From: Rhodospirillales bacterium CG15_BIG_FIL_POST_REV_8_21_14_020_66_15 | GTDB lineage: Bacteria > Pseudomonadota > Alphaproteobacteria > Rhodospirillales > Casp-alpha2 | Assembly: GCA_002781745.1 (NCBI GenBank) | Contig: PFFW01000133.1 | Location: 1-64,000 of the forward strand | DNA length: 64,000 nucleotides | Reading direction: 5' to 3' | Shown here: positions 23,485 through 32,617 of the stretch, piece after piece | Position numbering within the stretch: the first letter of the stretch is position 1 | How the letters are laid out: each line of letters begins with the position of its first letter | Notes under the pieces: model-generated | Told to the model about the DNA's origin: nothing | Database searches by the model: none | Seen by the model: only the letters and a program-made list of their open reading frames with translations | Translations under genes and position numbers: made by a program

Positions 23485-25967
23485 TCCCTGTGTCGTCATA
23501 CCATCGCCCGCCGCTTCTGTTCATCACGCAGCAGTTTTCTCCCGAACCTATCGGGTCCGGCCCGTTCATGGCCGACATGGCCGCCTTCGCCGCCGCGGAC
23601 GGCGCTGCCGTCCGTGTATTCACCGCACGGCCGCACTATCCGGTCGGCAATGCGTTCCCCGGTTACGACGAAGGCGGCCATGACCACGAGCAGATCGACG
23701 GAGTAACCATCACCAGGGTATCCCCCTGGTTGCCCGGCAAGCGCGGCGCACTCGGCCGGATCATCTCGGAGTCGGCCTTTCTGGCCAAGGGCCTGGCGGC
23801 GCTCCTGAGCGGCCGGCTCAAGCGCGGCAAGATCGTAATCACCCTTTGTCCGTCCATCCTAACCGTGCTGCTTGGGCTTTTCGCCACCCGCCGGGGTGGC
23901 CGGCACGTCGCCGTCATCCACGATATCCAATCCGGGCTCGCCTCGGGTTTGGGCATGGTCAACATCGGAATCGTCGTCCGCATGATGCGGTGGCTGGAGA
24001 AAATCGTCCTGAACCGCACGGACCTGATCCTAGTCCTGTCCGAGGCGATGCGTAAGCAACTGACGTCGCAGGGCGTCCGCACGCGGGCTGAAATCCTGCC
24101 GATCTGGGTCGATACCGAGTTCATAAAGCCCCTGCCGAAACCCAAGAGCATGGATGCGCCCGTCGTTCTCTACAGCGGAAACCTGGGGAAAAAGCAGTCT
24201 CTTGACCAGGTGATCGAGATGGCCCGCCACCTGCGGCGCCGCAACCTGCCGGCACGCGTGGTGATCCGGGGGGCGGGAAGCCAGGGGACCGAGTTGTCCG
24301 CGCGGGCCGAATACGAAGGGCTGGACAATGTCGAATTTCGTCCGCTGGTCAACTCCGAGGACTTGCCCGCGGCATTGGGCGAGGGCGATGTCCTTCTGGT
24401 GCCTCAGAACGACCAGATCGCCGATTTCGCCGTGCCGTCGAAGATATTCGCCATCATGGCTGCCGGTCGTCCCTTCATCGCCGCGGCACCGTCCGGCAGT
24501 CTGCTTTGGAAACTGGGCGACAAGTCACGCTCTCACCTGTGTGTTCCGGCGGGCGACGCCGAAGCCTTGGCCGATGCGGTCGAGACGCTGATCAACGACC
24601 CGGACTTGCGGCGCACCTTGGGCGGGAACGGCCGCGCCTACGCTGTCACGCACCACGAGCGTAAGGTCGTCCTGTCTCGGTTCATGGATCTGGTCAATGA
24701 AGACCGGAAGCGATCGGGAGCCGAGGTCTCGGGCGGACATTATCTGGTGTTCGAGCCCGACGCCCGAGGCCACGCGGCGGAATGGGTCAAACATCTGATC
24801 GCCCACGTCCGCAAGAACCCCGTGCCGGCCCGCATCACCTTCACCCTGCCGCGGGCATTGGAAAAGGAGATCGGCGGCGACCTGCCCCGCTCCGTACGCC
24901 TTGATTTCCTGGACGATTCGGAAACCGCGCGGTGTACGCATCCGCAGCTGATCGTCAGCGCCTTCGCCCGATGGTGGGCCATGCGCCGCGCCCTTGAAAG
25001 GTCCCATGCCACGCATGGATTGTTCCTGGGCATCGATCACGCGTCGTTTCCGCTCGCCCTCGGCTTGCCTGCGGGCGGGCGGACCGTGTCGGGAATCATG
25101 TTTCGCCCGACCACGCATTACCGGACGGCCGGTTGGTGCAGGCCGACGATGAAGGAAAGGTTGCGAGATCTGCGCAAGGACATCATCCTTCGTCTGCTGA
25201 CGCGCCGCCGCGCGGTTTCCCGGATATTCTCCCTGGATCCATATTTTCCCGACTATGCCGCGCGCAGCTACAAGCACGGCCACAAGGTCGTGCCGTTGGC
25301 CGATCCGGCCTATCCGCTCGCGCCGCCCGGACCGGAGGAACGCGCCATCGCCGAGCGCCTGCCAGACGAGCGGACCGTGTTTCTGATGTTCGGCGAGATC
25401 ACCGCTCGAAAGGGAATTCTCCAACTCACCGAGGCGCTGACGCTATTGCCGCGCGATACCGCGCGGCGAACCTGCGTGGTCGTCGCGGGGCGGATCGATC
25501 CGGAAATTCGCGTCCGCGTGACCAAGGCCTTCGGCACCATCCTGCGCCGTCAGCCGGACCTGAAGGTGTTCGTGGTCGACAGGCGCCTAGCCGCCGGTGA
25601 GATCACCGCGCTGGTCGAACGCTGTGACGTCGTCCTGGCGCCTTACCAGCGCTTCGTCGGGTCGAGCGGGGTTCTCTTGTGGGCAGCGCAATTGCGTCGC
25701 CCGGTGATCAGCCAGGAATACGGCTTGGTCGGCAAGCTTACCCGCAATTTCGGCCTGGGTCTTGCGGTCGACACCAGCGATGCCGGCGCACTTGCACATG
25801 CGATTGAGGCGGCGGGTTCCCGTGGCTCGAACCTACCGTTCAATCCTGTCGGCGTAGCGCGTTTTCTTTGGTCCCATTCGCCAGAGGCCTTCAGCGCCGC
25901 GCTACTGTCGGATGACGGAATGTCACCCCGCGAAGACTCTAATTTGGTCACGATGATCGCGGTTTGA
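23481..25967 (+). CDS. Fused double GT-B glycosyltransferase
   Basis: An 828-aa protein made of two glycosyltransferase modules. Residues about 10-405 resemble WcaI-type GT4 enzymes (ITQQFSPEPIGSGPFM, donor-site PSKIFAIMAAGRPFI). A short linker leads at about residue 418 to a second GT-B-like module (HYLVFEPDARGHAAEW ... LMFGEITARKGI ... FVGSSGVLLWAAQ). One chain could add two successive sugars. The start is a TTG at 23481 overlapping the wzc stop; a GTG at 23490 is the alternative. No frameshift or stop separates the halves, so the fusion appears genuine. The second half is the less certain assignment. Confidence 0.82.
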   Translation: MIPVSSYHRPPLLFITQQFSPEPIGSGPFMADMAAFAAADGAAVRVFTARPHYPVGNAFPGYDEGGHDHEQIDGVTITRVSPWLPGKRGALGRIISESAFLAKGLAALLSGRLKRGKIVITLCPSILTVLLGLFATRRGGRHVAVIHDIQSGLASGLGMVNIGIVVRMMRWLEKIVLNRTDLILVLSEAMRKQLTSQGVRTRAEILPIWVDTEFIKPLPKPKSMDAPVVLYSGNLGKKQSLDQVIEMARHLRRRNLPARVVIRGAGSQGTELSARAEYEGLDNVEFRPLVNSEDLPAALGEGDVLLVPQNDQIADFAVPSKIFAIMAAGRPFIAAAPSGSLLWKLGDKSRSHLCVPAGDAEALADAVETLINDPDLRRTLGGNGRAYAVTHHERKVVLSRFMDLVNEDRKRSGAEVSGGHYLVFEPDARGHAAEWVKHLIAHVRKNPVPARITFTLPRALEKEIGGDLPRSVRLDFLDDSETARCTHPQLIVSAFARWWAMRRALERSHATHGLFLGIDHASFPLALGLPAGGRTVSGIMFRPTTHYRTAGWCRPTMKERLRDLRKDIILRLLTRRRAVSRIFSLDPYFPDYAARSYKHGHKVVPLADPAYPLAPPGPEERAIAERLPDERTVFLMFGEITARKGILQLTEALTLLPRDTARRTCVVVAGRIDPEIRVRVTKAFGTILRRQPDLKVFVVDRRLAAGEITALVERCDVVLAPYQRFVGSSGVLLWAAQLRRPVISQEYGLVGKLTRNFGLGLAVDTSDAGALAHAIEAAGSRGSNLPFNPVGVARFLWSHSPEAFSAALLSDDGMSPREDSNLVTMIAV

Positions 25968-26037
25968 TCACACGCCGGTAAAAGCAGCCCCATGCCAATT
26001 TAGATGCCGAAGGGTCCAACAAGTTTGGGAGACTTCG

Positions 26038-27522
26038 ATGCTGACTGAACGGCTTCCGGCACCAACGGTCCAGCGAAGCGAGACCTCTGCGCATCCCCGG
26101 TCAACAGGCGAGCAGTGGCCGATTTCGGCCAAGGTCATCTGCGGCCTGTTACTACCCGTCGACATTGCGGTCATCGCGGTCACGGCGACGGCCGCCTACC
26201 AGATCCGGTTTTTCGACACACCGACCGGCATGGCCTTGGAGTATGCGTTGCTGGTCGCGTTCGGAGTGCTTCTGGCCGTCAACGTGTTCAAGCTTGGTGG
26301 CATGTACGACCGCGACATCCTGCGCAAGCCCGTCGCCACGTTGCGGCGCCTCGCGGTTTCGTGGCTGGCGGTGGCGGCGACGCTGATGGCTCTCGGCTTT
26401 CTGACCAAGACGTCGGAGGACTATTCGCGTCTTTGGTCCGTAATGTGGCTGGGGTCCTGCCTTGCCGCATTGGTCGCCGTGCGGCTCGTCCTGTTCTCGC
26501 GGGCCGCCCGATGGAATTCGTGCGGGCGTCTGAAGAACAAGATCGCCATCGTTGGGAACGGCAGCTTCGCACAGCGCGCCGCGGTCCACTTCGCATCCAA
26601 TCCGGACAAAGACGTGCATTTCGTCGGCATCTTCACCGACGAAATGGACCGGGACGGCGTCCGGAGCCGGTACGATGATTGCGACGGCAACCTCGACCGC
26701 CTGGTCTCGCGCATCCGCGACGAACAGGTCGATACGGTCGTCGTCGCCCTGCCCCACGTCGGCCAGGATCGGTTGAATCGCGTTTTCGAGGTCCTTAGCG
26801 AGGTTCCTGTCGACGTTCGCATCTGCCCGGGCCCCGAGGCGTTCCGCCTTCTCGATCACGGCGTTTCCTATTACGCGGGTCTGCCGACCATCGACGTCAT
26901 GGACCGCCCCCTCGCGGACTGGCGGCAGATCGCGAAGGATGTCGAGGATCGTGTCCTGGGCGCCGCCATTCTGATCCTGATCACCCCGGTGATGGCGTTG
27001 ATCGCGATCGCCATCAAGCTGGATTCGCCCGGTCCCGTCCTGTTCCGGCAGAAGCGGTTCGGTTTCAACAACGAAGTGATTGAGGTCTTCAAGTTCCGGA
27101 CGATGTACGTGGAGTGCACGGACAAGATGGGCAACCAGCTGACCGAACGCAACGACCCCCGCGTCACGCGGCTTGGCCGGATCCTGCGGACGACGAGCCT
27201 GGACGAGCTGCCGCAGTTCCTAAACGTCCTGCGGGGGGAAATGTCGATCGTCGGCCCCCGCCCCCATGCGATCGCGTCGAAGGCCGGCGGTTACCTGTAC
27301 CGGGATGCGGTCACTCACTATGACGCGCGCCATCGCGTAAAACCCGGCATCACCGGCTGGGCGCAGATCAACGGTTGGCGCGGTCCAACCGAGACGGTGC
27401 GGCAAATCCGCAAACGCGTCGAGCACGACCTTTACTACATCGAGAACTGGTCGCTGTGGTTCGACCTGAAGATCATCGCGTTCACCATCGTCAAGGGATT
27501 CCACTCGAAATATGCCTTTTGA
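26038..27522 (+). CDS. wcaJ: Undecaprenyl-phosphate sugar-1-P transferase (WcaJ type)
   Basis: A 494-aa polyprenyl-phosphate hexose-1-phosphate transferase that starts the repeat unit by loading glucose-1-P or galactose-1-P on undecaprenyl phosphate. It has four N-terminal membrane helices (about 33-145), a Rossmann-like middle domain (KIAIVGNGSFAQRAAVHF), a fifth helix (about 305-325) and the catalytic C-terminal domain with QKRFGFNN, FKFRTM, RTTSLDELPQ and RPHA. Full length for the family. Its end overlaps the next glycosyltransferase by 11 nt. Confidence 0.93.
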   Translation: MLTERLPAPTVQRSETSAHPRSTGEQWPISAKVICGLLLPVDIAVIAVTATAAYQIRFFDTPTGMALEYALLVAFGVLLAVNVFKLGGMYDRDILRKPVATLRRLAVSWLAVAATLMALGFLTKTSEDYSRLWSVMWLGSCLAALVAVRLVLFSRAARWNSCGRLKNKIAIVGNGSFAQRAAVHFASNPDKDVHFVGIFTDEMDRDGVRSRYDDCDGNLDRLVSRIRDEQVDTVVVALPHVGQDRLNRVFEVLSEVPVDVRICPGPEAFRLLDHGVSYYAGLPTIDVMDRPLADWRQIAKDVEDRVLGAAILILITPVMALIAIAIKLDSPGPVLFRQKRFGFNNEVIEVFKFRTMYVECTDKMGNQLTERNDPRVTRLGRILRTTSLDELPQFLNVLRGEMSIVGPRPHAIASKAGGYLYRDAVTHYDARHRVKPGITGWAQINGWRGPTETVRQIRKRVEHDLYYIENWSLWFDLKIIAFTIVKGFHSKYAF

Positions 27523-28750
27523 AACAGTCGCCGCCGCAATGCGCGATGCCGTCCCTCCTCATTACCTCTGGCTGACCTGGATCGACCCGTCGCCGGAACA
27601 TGACGGCCAGCGGCTTTATTCGGGCAAGCTGATCGAGGCCGTCGCCGAGGCCGGCGCCAAGATCGAAGTCCTCTGCTTCGCGAGTGAGGAGTCGGCGCAC
27701 CGCGCCCAGGATCGCGACGGCAACGTCACCTGGTGGACGGTCTCCCGGGGCCGCCGACCTGCCTGGGCGAGCGTCTTTTCGTCCCTGCCGAACGTCGCCT
27801 ATCGCTCGGCCACCGCCGAGATGGCGGCGTCGCTGCACCATGGTTTGGCGAACGGACATTGGGACAAGATCGTGTTCGACGGGCTGGCCACGGGCTGGGC
27901 GCTGCCGATTCTCGAACCCGTTCGCACCGCCGGCGCCGGCTATCCCGAAATCATCTATGTCGCCCACAATCACGAGGAATCCACGCGTGCGCTTGTCGCC
28001 AGGAACTATGAGGGCGGCAATCCGTTCATGCGCCTTGCGCTGGCACAGGACGCCCAGAAGGCGCGACGCCTCGAGCGGCGCCTGGTCGACGCCGCAGACG
28101 TCGTCACGGCCATATCCGAGGAGGACGCCGAGAAGTTCCGGAGCAACGCGCCGGACAAGCGCATCATCGTCCTGCCGCCGGGATACGCCGGCGCGCGGGT
28201 CCGCCATCGCGAGATTACCGACGACACGCCGCGGCTCGCGGTTCTTGTCGGTAGCTTCGATTGGGTCGCCAAGCAGATGAACCTCGAAGAATTTCTCGCC
28301 CATGCCGACGCCGCGCTGGCCGCGGAGGGTATCCGCCTGCGCATCATAGGCGGCGGCCCGCCGGGTTATGTCGAGAACCTTGCACGGCATGCGATGGCGA
28401 CCGAGTTTCTGGGACGCGTGACCCGCGTGGAGCCGCATCTCCACGACGCGCGGATCGCCGTGGTTCCCGAACGGACGGGGGGCGGCTTCAAGCTGAAAAT
28501 TCTGGACTACGTGTTCAACAGGATCCCGATCCTGGCGATGGAGGGGTCGATAGCCGGCGCGCCGCTGAGACCGCCGGCGGATGTCCTGACCTACCGCAGC
28601 TTCGATGATCTCGTCAGCGGGATCATCCACGCCGTCGATGACCTGCCTCTGTTGAACAGCCTTCAGAACCGCGCGTTCGACGCCTGTGTCGACGGGTTCG
28701 ACTGGCGGCAGCGAGGTGAACGTTTTCTGGCGTATGCGGAAGCAAAGTGA
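27512..28750 (+). CDS. GT4-like glycosyltransferase
   Basis: A 412-aa GT-B glycosyltransferase of the exopolysaccharide locus. The acceptor domain opens LWLTWIDPSPEHDGQRLYS, and the donor domain contains PERTGGGFKLKILDY and a downstream NRIPILA, matching the nucleotide-sugar loop of GT4 relatives. No signal peptide. A second start at Met10 (27539) would avoid the 11-nt overlap with the preceding gene. The sugar and linkage cannot be told from sequence. Confidence 0.83.
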   Translation: MPFETVAAAMRDAVPPHYLWLTWIDPSPEHDGQRLYSGKLIEAVAEAGAKIEVLCFASEESAHRAQDRDGNVTWWTVSRGRRPAWASVFSSLPNVAYRSATAEMAASLHHGLANGHWDKIVFDGLATGWALPILEPVRTAGAGYPEIIYVAHNHEESTRALVARNYEGGNPFMRLALAQDAQKARRLERRLVDAADVVTAISEEDAEKFRSNAPDKRIIVLPPGYAGARVRHREITDDTPRLAVLVGSFDWVAKQMNLEEFLAHADAALAAEGIRLRIIGGGPPGYVENLARHAMATEFLGRVTRVEPHLHDARIAVVPERTGGGFKLKILDYVFNRIPILAMEGSIAGAPLRPPADVLTYRSFDDLVSGIIHAVDDLPLLNSLQNRAFDACVDGFDWRQRGERFLAYAEAK

Positions 28751-30105
28751 TGAACGGGCCGGCGTGGCGTGTGTCTGACGGGTCCGATCGATTGTTGGCG
28801 GCACTCTACCTGGCCGGCATCTACCTGGGCATCGCCGCCCATCTTCCCGGCGGAACACCGATACCAGCGGTCGTGGCCGGTGCCGCCGGTATGGCGATGC
28901 TGGTCAAGCACAGTCCGGCAATCCGGCCGAATGAGATATCGGCCCTGCTGACGGTCGCCGTCCTTGCCCTAATCTCCATCCTCCTGGCGCCGGAAACAGG
29001 GCTGCTGCGCGAACGGTTTAAGGGCCTTGTCCAATTCGGCTATTCCCTGGCAATCGGGTACGGGTTCTTCCTGGCGGCCCATCGGTTGACAGGCAGGTGG
29101 TTGCGCAGATACGCGTTGGCGTTCGCCATGCTTATCCTTTTTGTCGCCGTTCTTGAAAGCGCGGTGCCCGCGGTCCGCGCCGCCAGCGACGCCTTTCGGG
29201 CATGGGCCTTCGACTTCGGCGTCTATTCGTCCGATATCCGCGACCAGGCCTTGTACGGACGAATTCGGCCGAACGCCTTCACATCGGAACCGTCGTTCGC
29301 ATCATTCGGCTTCACGATGTTCTCCTTCGTCTGGTACGTCCTGTCGCCGGCCGGCTACAGGACTCCCGCCTACCTCTGTCTGCTCGGGCTCGGCTATTTC
29401 GTTCTGAGCGGCCCGACAGTGCTACTGGGCGCGCCCCTAATCGCCGCATATCAGATTTTCCTGGCCGCCCGCACGGGCGCTCCGGGACAACGACGGCTCG
29501 ATCTTCGACGCAGCGCCCTTGGCGTCGGTCTCACCGCCCTGCTCCTTGCGCTTGCCGTGGCGGCAGGGTCAATCGGGTTCTCGGAGCGCGTCGAGGAGAT
29601 CTTCAGCGGCCGCGATCCCAGCTTCTTCTCACGCATCGTCGCGCCCCCCCTGGTCGCCGCCGACATTGTCGCCCGGCATCCGGTTACGGGCGCGGGCCTG
29701 GCGGGATGGGAGTTCATCGACGGCGCCGTCCGCCAGCTCTACGCCACCACTCCCCTGTTGAACCAGGGCTACGTCTTCGACAGCGCCGCCCACGCGATCA
29801 CCAATTTCTTCTGGCTCCACTGGATCTTCCTGGGCCTCTTGTTCGGCGCGCTGGTGATCGTCGCGATGACGGTGTTTCTCCGCAGCCTCGGGGCACCCAG
29901 CCCGATGTTCTGCTGGTCCGTATGGGCGATCTTCGGACAGGCCGCCGGCGGGTACGTCGACCCGCGCACGTGGACCGTTCTCGTGCTCGCCGCGGTCGTC
30001 GCCGTCATCCACGAACGTGAAGCCGCCGGCTCGATCGGCATCCAGCCCACCGGCCCGGCGCGATCATTCACTCCCGTGGCGACCGTTCGATTCCATCCGA
30101 GGTAG
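28750..30105 (+). CDS. wzy: Exopolysaccharide polymerase candidate (Wzy-like)
   Basis: A 451-aa integral membrane protein with 10-12 predicted helices and a large periplasmic loop in the middle (about 150-200) containing GRIRPNAFTSEPSFASFG, a pattern seen in Wzy/O-antigen polymerase proteins. It is the only multi-spanning gene of the rightward half of the locus, and the locus also has a Wzx-type flippase, so a polymerase role fits. The ATG at 28750 overlaps the previous stop (TGATG). Sequence similarity within the family is low, so the assignment rests on topology and position. Confidence 0.8.
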   Translation: MNGPAWRVSDGSDRLLAALYLAGIYLGIAAHLPGGTPIPAVVAGAAGMAMLVKHSPAIRPNEISALLTVAVLALISILLAPETGLLRERFKGLVQFGYSLAIGYGFFLAAHRLTGRWLRRYALAFAMLILFVAVLESAVPAVRAASDAFRAWAFDFGVYSSDIRDQALYGRIRPNAFTSEPSFASFGFTMFSFVWYVLSPAGYRTPAYLCLLGLGYFVLSGPTVLLGAPLIAAYQIFLAARTGAPGQRRLDLRRSALGVGLTALLLALAVAAGSIGFSERVEEIFSGRDPSFFSRIVAPPLVAADIVARHPVTGAGLAGWEFIDGAVRQLYATTPLLNQGYVFDSAAHAITNFFWLHWIFLGLLFGALVIVAMTVFLRSLGAPSPMFCWSVWAIFGQAAGGYVDPRTWTVLVLAAVVAVIHEREAAGSIGIQPTGPARSFTPVATVRFHPR

Positions 30106-30107
30106 CC

Positions 30108-31361
30108 ATGCGTGTCCTTCACCTAAGTACCAGCGACATACGCGGCGGCGCCGCAAAGGGCACCTTCTCGTTGCATCGCGCCCTGCGGGACATGGGGATC
30201 GAATCCCGAATGCTGGTCGGCCGCAAGCACAGCGACGACCCCCACGTGTCCGAGGTCTGCGGTTACGCCTCGGCCTTCCGCGAACGAATCCGAGGCGTCC
30301 TCGACGCCATGCCGCTGCGCCCGTACCGAAAGACGGACGATTCCTACTGGACGGTCGGCTGGTTGCCGCGAAAGATCGTCAACACGGTCGACAGCCACAA
30401 ACCGGACCTGGTGCATCTGCATTGGACCGGCGGCGGGTTCCTTTCGGTCCAGGATCTCAGGGAAATCCAGGTGCCCGTGGTGTGGACGCTCCGCGACATG
30501 TGGGCGATGACCGGAGGTTGCCATTACACGGCCGGGTGTAACCGCTACACCTTTCATTGCGGCAGGTGCCCGCAACTCTGCTCGGGCTCTCCGGAAGACT
30601 TGAGCCGCAGGAACTGGGAACGCAAATACGCAGCGTGGAAGGACATGCACATGTCCCTTATCGCCATCAGCCGATGGCTGGCTGAATGCGCCGAGGCGAG
30701 CGGCCTGTTCCCCAACTCGGAGATCTCCGTCATCCCCAACGGCGTGGATGTCCGCACGTTCCGCCCGCACCCGCGCCTGCGGACCCTGCGCGAGTTGGGA
30801 ATGCCCGCGGACAAGCGGCATATCCTGTTCGGCGCGCTGGGTGCCCTGAGCGACCGGCGGAAGGGATATCTGAAGCTTATCGAGGCGATCAACCGGCTCC
30901 GCGACTTCGGCGATCCCGACGCGGTGACGCTGAACGTGTTCGGCGACGTTACGACCGAGGATCTGCCGTCACTGGGGGTGGAGACCCGGATGTTTGGCGA
31001 GATCGACGACGACGAACTCCTGTCGAAGATCTATTCGGCCTGCGACGTCATGGTCGCGCCGTCCCTGCAGGAGGCCTTCGGCAAGACCCTGGTCGAGGCC
31101 ATGGCCAGCGGCACGCCCGTGGTCGCCTTCAACAACGGCGGTCCCGCCGACATCGTCCGCCACCGGCACACCGGATACCTGGCCACGCCCTTCGATCCGG
31201 TGGACCTGGCGCGCGGGATCGCCTGGTGCATCGAGGATCAGGACCGCATGAGGCGACTTCGCCGGGCGGCCCGCGAACGGGCGGAATCGGAGTACGACAT
31301 GGTTCGCGTCGGCACCCGGTACGTCGACCTCTACCGACACGTCCTGGAGACCCGGCAATGA
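30108..31361 (+). CDS. GT4 glycosyltransferase (WcaC-like)
   Basis: A 417-aa GT-B enzyme. The N-terminal MRVLHLSTSDIRGGAAKGTF and the cysteine-bearing segment HYTAGCNRYTFHCGRCPQL are typical of the WcaC-like branch of GT4. The donor domain has SLQEAFGKTLVEAMASGTP with the E-x7-E pair. Its stop overlaps the next ATG (ATGA), showing tight operon packing. Confidence 0.9.
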   Translation: MRVLHLSTSDIRGGAAKGTFSLHRALRDMGIESRMLVGRKHSDDPHVSEVCGYASAFRERIRGVLDAMPLRPYRKTDDSYWTVGWLPRKIVNTVDSHKPDLVHLHWTGGGFLSVQDLREIQVPVVWTLRDMWAMTGGCHYTAGCNRYTFHCGRCPQLCSGSPEDLSRRNWERKYAAWKDMHMSLIAISRWLAECAEASGLFPNSEISVIPNGVDVRTFRPHPRLRTLRELGMPADKRHILFGALGALSDRRKGYLKLIEAINRLRDFGDPDAVTLNVFGDVTTEDLPSLGVETRMFGEIDDDELLSKIYSACDVMVAPSLQEAFGKTLVEAMASGTPVVAFNNGGPADIVRHRHTGYLATPFDPVDLARGIAWCIEDQDRMRRLRRAARERAESEYDMVRVGTRYVDLYRHVLETRQ

Positions 31362-32617
31362 CTCCCGTCGGCCGCCGCAACGTGCTTGCAGCCGGCACGG
31401 GCCTCGCGGCGCTTCTCGGCGCGGGGCCGGGCACCGCCGCCGCAGCCGGCCGACCGCCCATGGGGCCGACAGTCAGCGCCCGCGACTTCGGGGCCGCCGG
31501 CGACGGGGTGACGGACGATACCGAGGCGCTGCAACGCGCGTTCGACGCCGCGCTGCGCGGCGTCGACGCGGAATTCGTCGTCATTCCTCCGGGCAGCTAC
31601 CTCGTCACCCGGCCGATCCGCGTGACAACCCGCGGCCGCCCCGAAGGCAACGTCACCCGGCGCGCGGGAATCTCCGCCAACGGTGCGCGTATCGTCTCGC
31701 ACATAACCGACGGCCGCCCGGTAATCGAGATCGATTGCCGCGCGACGCTCCGCTTCGTCCTGATCGAGGGCCTGGAGATCAAAGGCCGGGGCATGGAGGG
31801 ACACGGCATCGTGGTCCGTTGCGAACGGCGCGGCACCTACTTCTACAATTTCTGTCTGCGCGACTTGGTCGTCGAGGGATGCGGCGGCGACGGCTGTCGA
31901 ATGATCGGCAACGTCTTCGAGGGCCAGATCTTCAATTCCTATTTCCGTGAGAACAAGCGCAACGGCGCGACCTTCGGACACGGCCCGAACGACACGGTGT
32001 TTTCGGCAGTCCATGTGTTCGGATGCGTGTTCGGGGACAATGGAGAACACGGCGTCGCGTTGATCGACGGGGCCGTCGACGTCAGCTTTCATGGCTGTTA
32101 CTTCCTTCTGAATCAACGCTTCGGGATGACGGCGGAGACGGGCTGCGTGCTGCTGTCCCATTGCGGGTTCGAGAACAATCACATGAAGGCGAAGCGATTC
32201 GAAGACGGCGACGCCGGGCTGCGCCTGATGGTGGGCGGCACCTTGATCGGATGCACATCCTATTCGATCTATAACCAGACACATCTTGTCCGCTCCTATC
32301 TGACCGGGTCCCTGACGATGATCGGCTGCACCGGCGAGGGCGGCGCGCGCGCGCGCCGCGCGGGGCTGGCGGTGGTCGACGGAAAATCCGGTTCCGAAAC
32401 CAACGTGATCGGCTGCCGGGGGCGCGTGGAGATGCCGCGCGACCGGGAGATCCCGGGAATCGGGAGCAGTATCCGCTTTGGCGGCCGCTGGGACAGTTCG
32501 AACCTGCCCTGGATAGGCGATCACTGCCTTTGGGTGGACCGTGATGGACGTCTTCGTTTCAAGCGCGGCCGCCCCGAATACGACCGTGACGGCCGCATCG
32601 TCGTCATGCAGGAATGA
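31358..32617 (+). CDS. Exported right-handed beta-helix protein (pectate-lyase-like)
   Basis: A 419-aa protein with a twin-arginine-type signal (GRRNVLAAGTGLAALLGAG ... AAAAG) followed by the pectate-lyase-superfamily opening VSARDFGAAGDGVTDDTEAL and repeated short strands of a parallel beta-helix (GLEIKGRGMEGHGIVV, FGCVFGDNGEHGVAL, FHGCYFLLNQRFGM). Such proteins in capsule loci trim, modify or bind the polymer; whether this one is a lyase, an epimerase or a binding protein cannot be decided. The frame is open upstream to 30686, but the ATG at 31358 overlaps the previous stop and begins the signal, so it is the start. Confidence 0.85.
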   Translation: MTPVGRRNVLAAGTGLAALLGAGPGTAAAAGRPPMGPTVSARDFGAAGDGVTDDTEALQRAFDAALRGVDAEFVVIPPGSYLVTRPIRVTTRGRPEGNVTRRAGISANGARIVSHITDGRPVIEIDCRATLRFVLIEGLEIKGRGMEGHGIVVRCERRGTYFYNFCLRDLVVEGCGGDGCRMIGNVFEGQIFNSYFRENKRNGATFGHGPNDTVFSAVHVFGCVFGDNGEHGVALIDGAVDVSFHGCYFLLNQRFGMTAETGCVLLSHCGFENNHMKAKRFEDGDAGLRLMVGGTLIGCTSYSIYNQTHLVRSYLTGSLTMIGCTGEGGARARRAGLAVVDGKSGSETNVIGCRGRVEMPRDREIPGIGSSIRFGGRWDSSNLPWIGDHCLWVDRDGRLRFKRGRPEYDRDGRIVVMQE

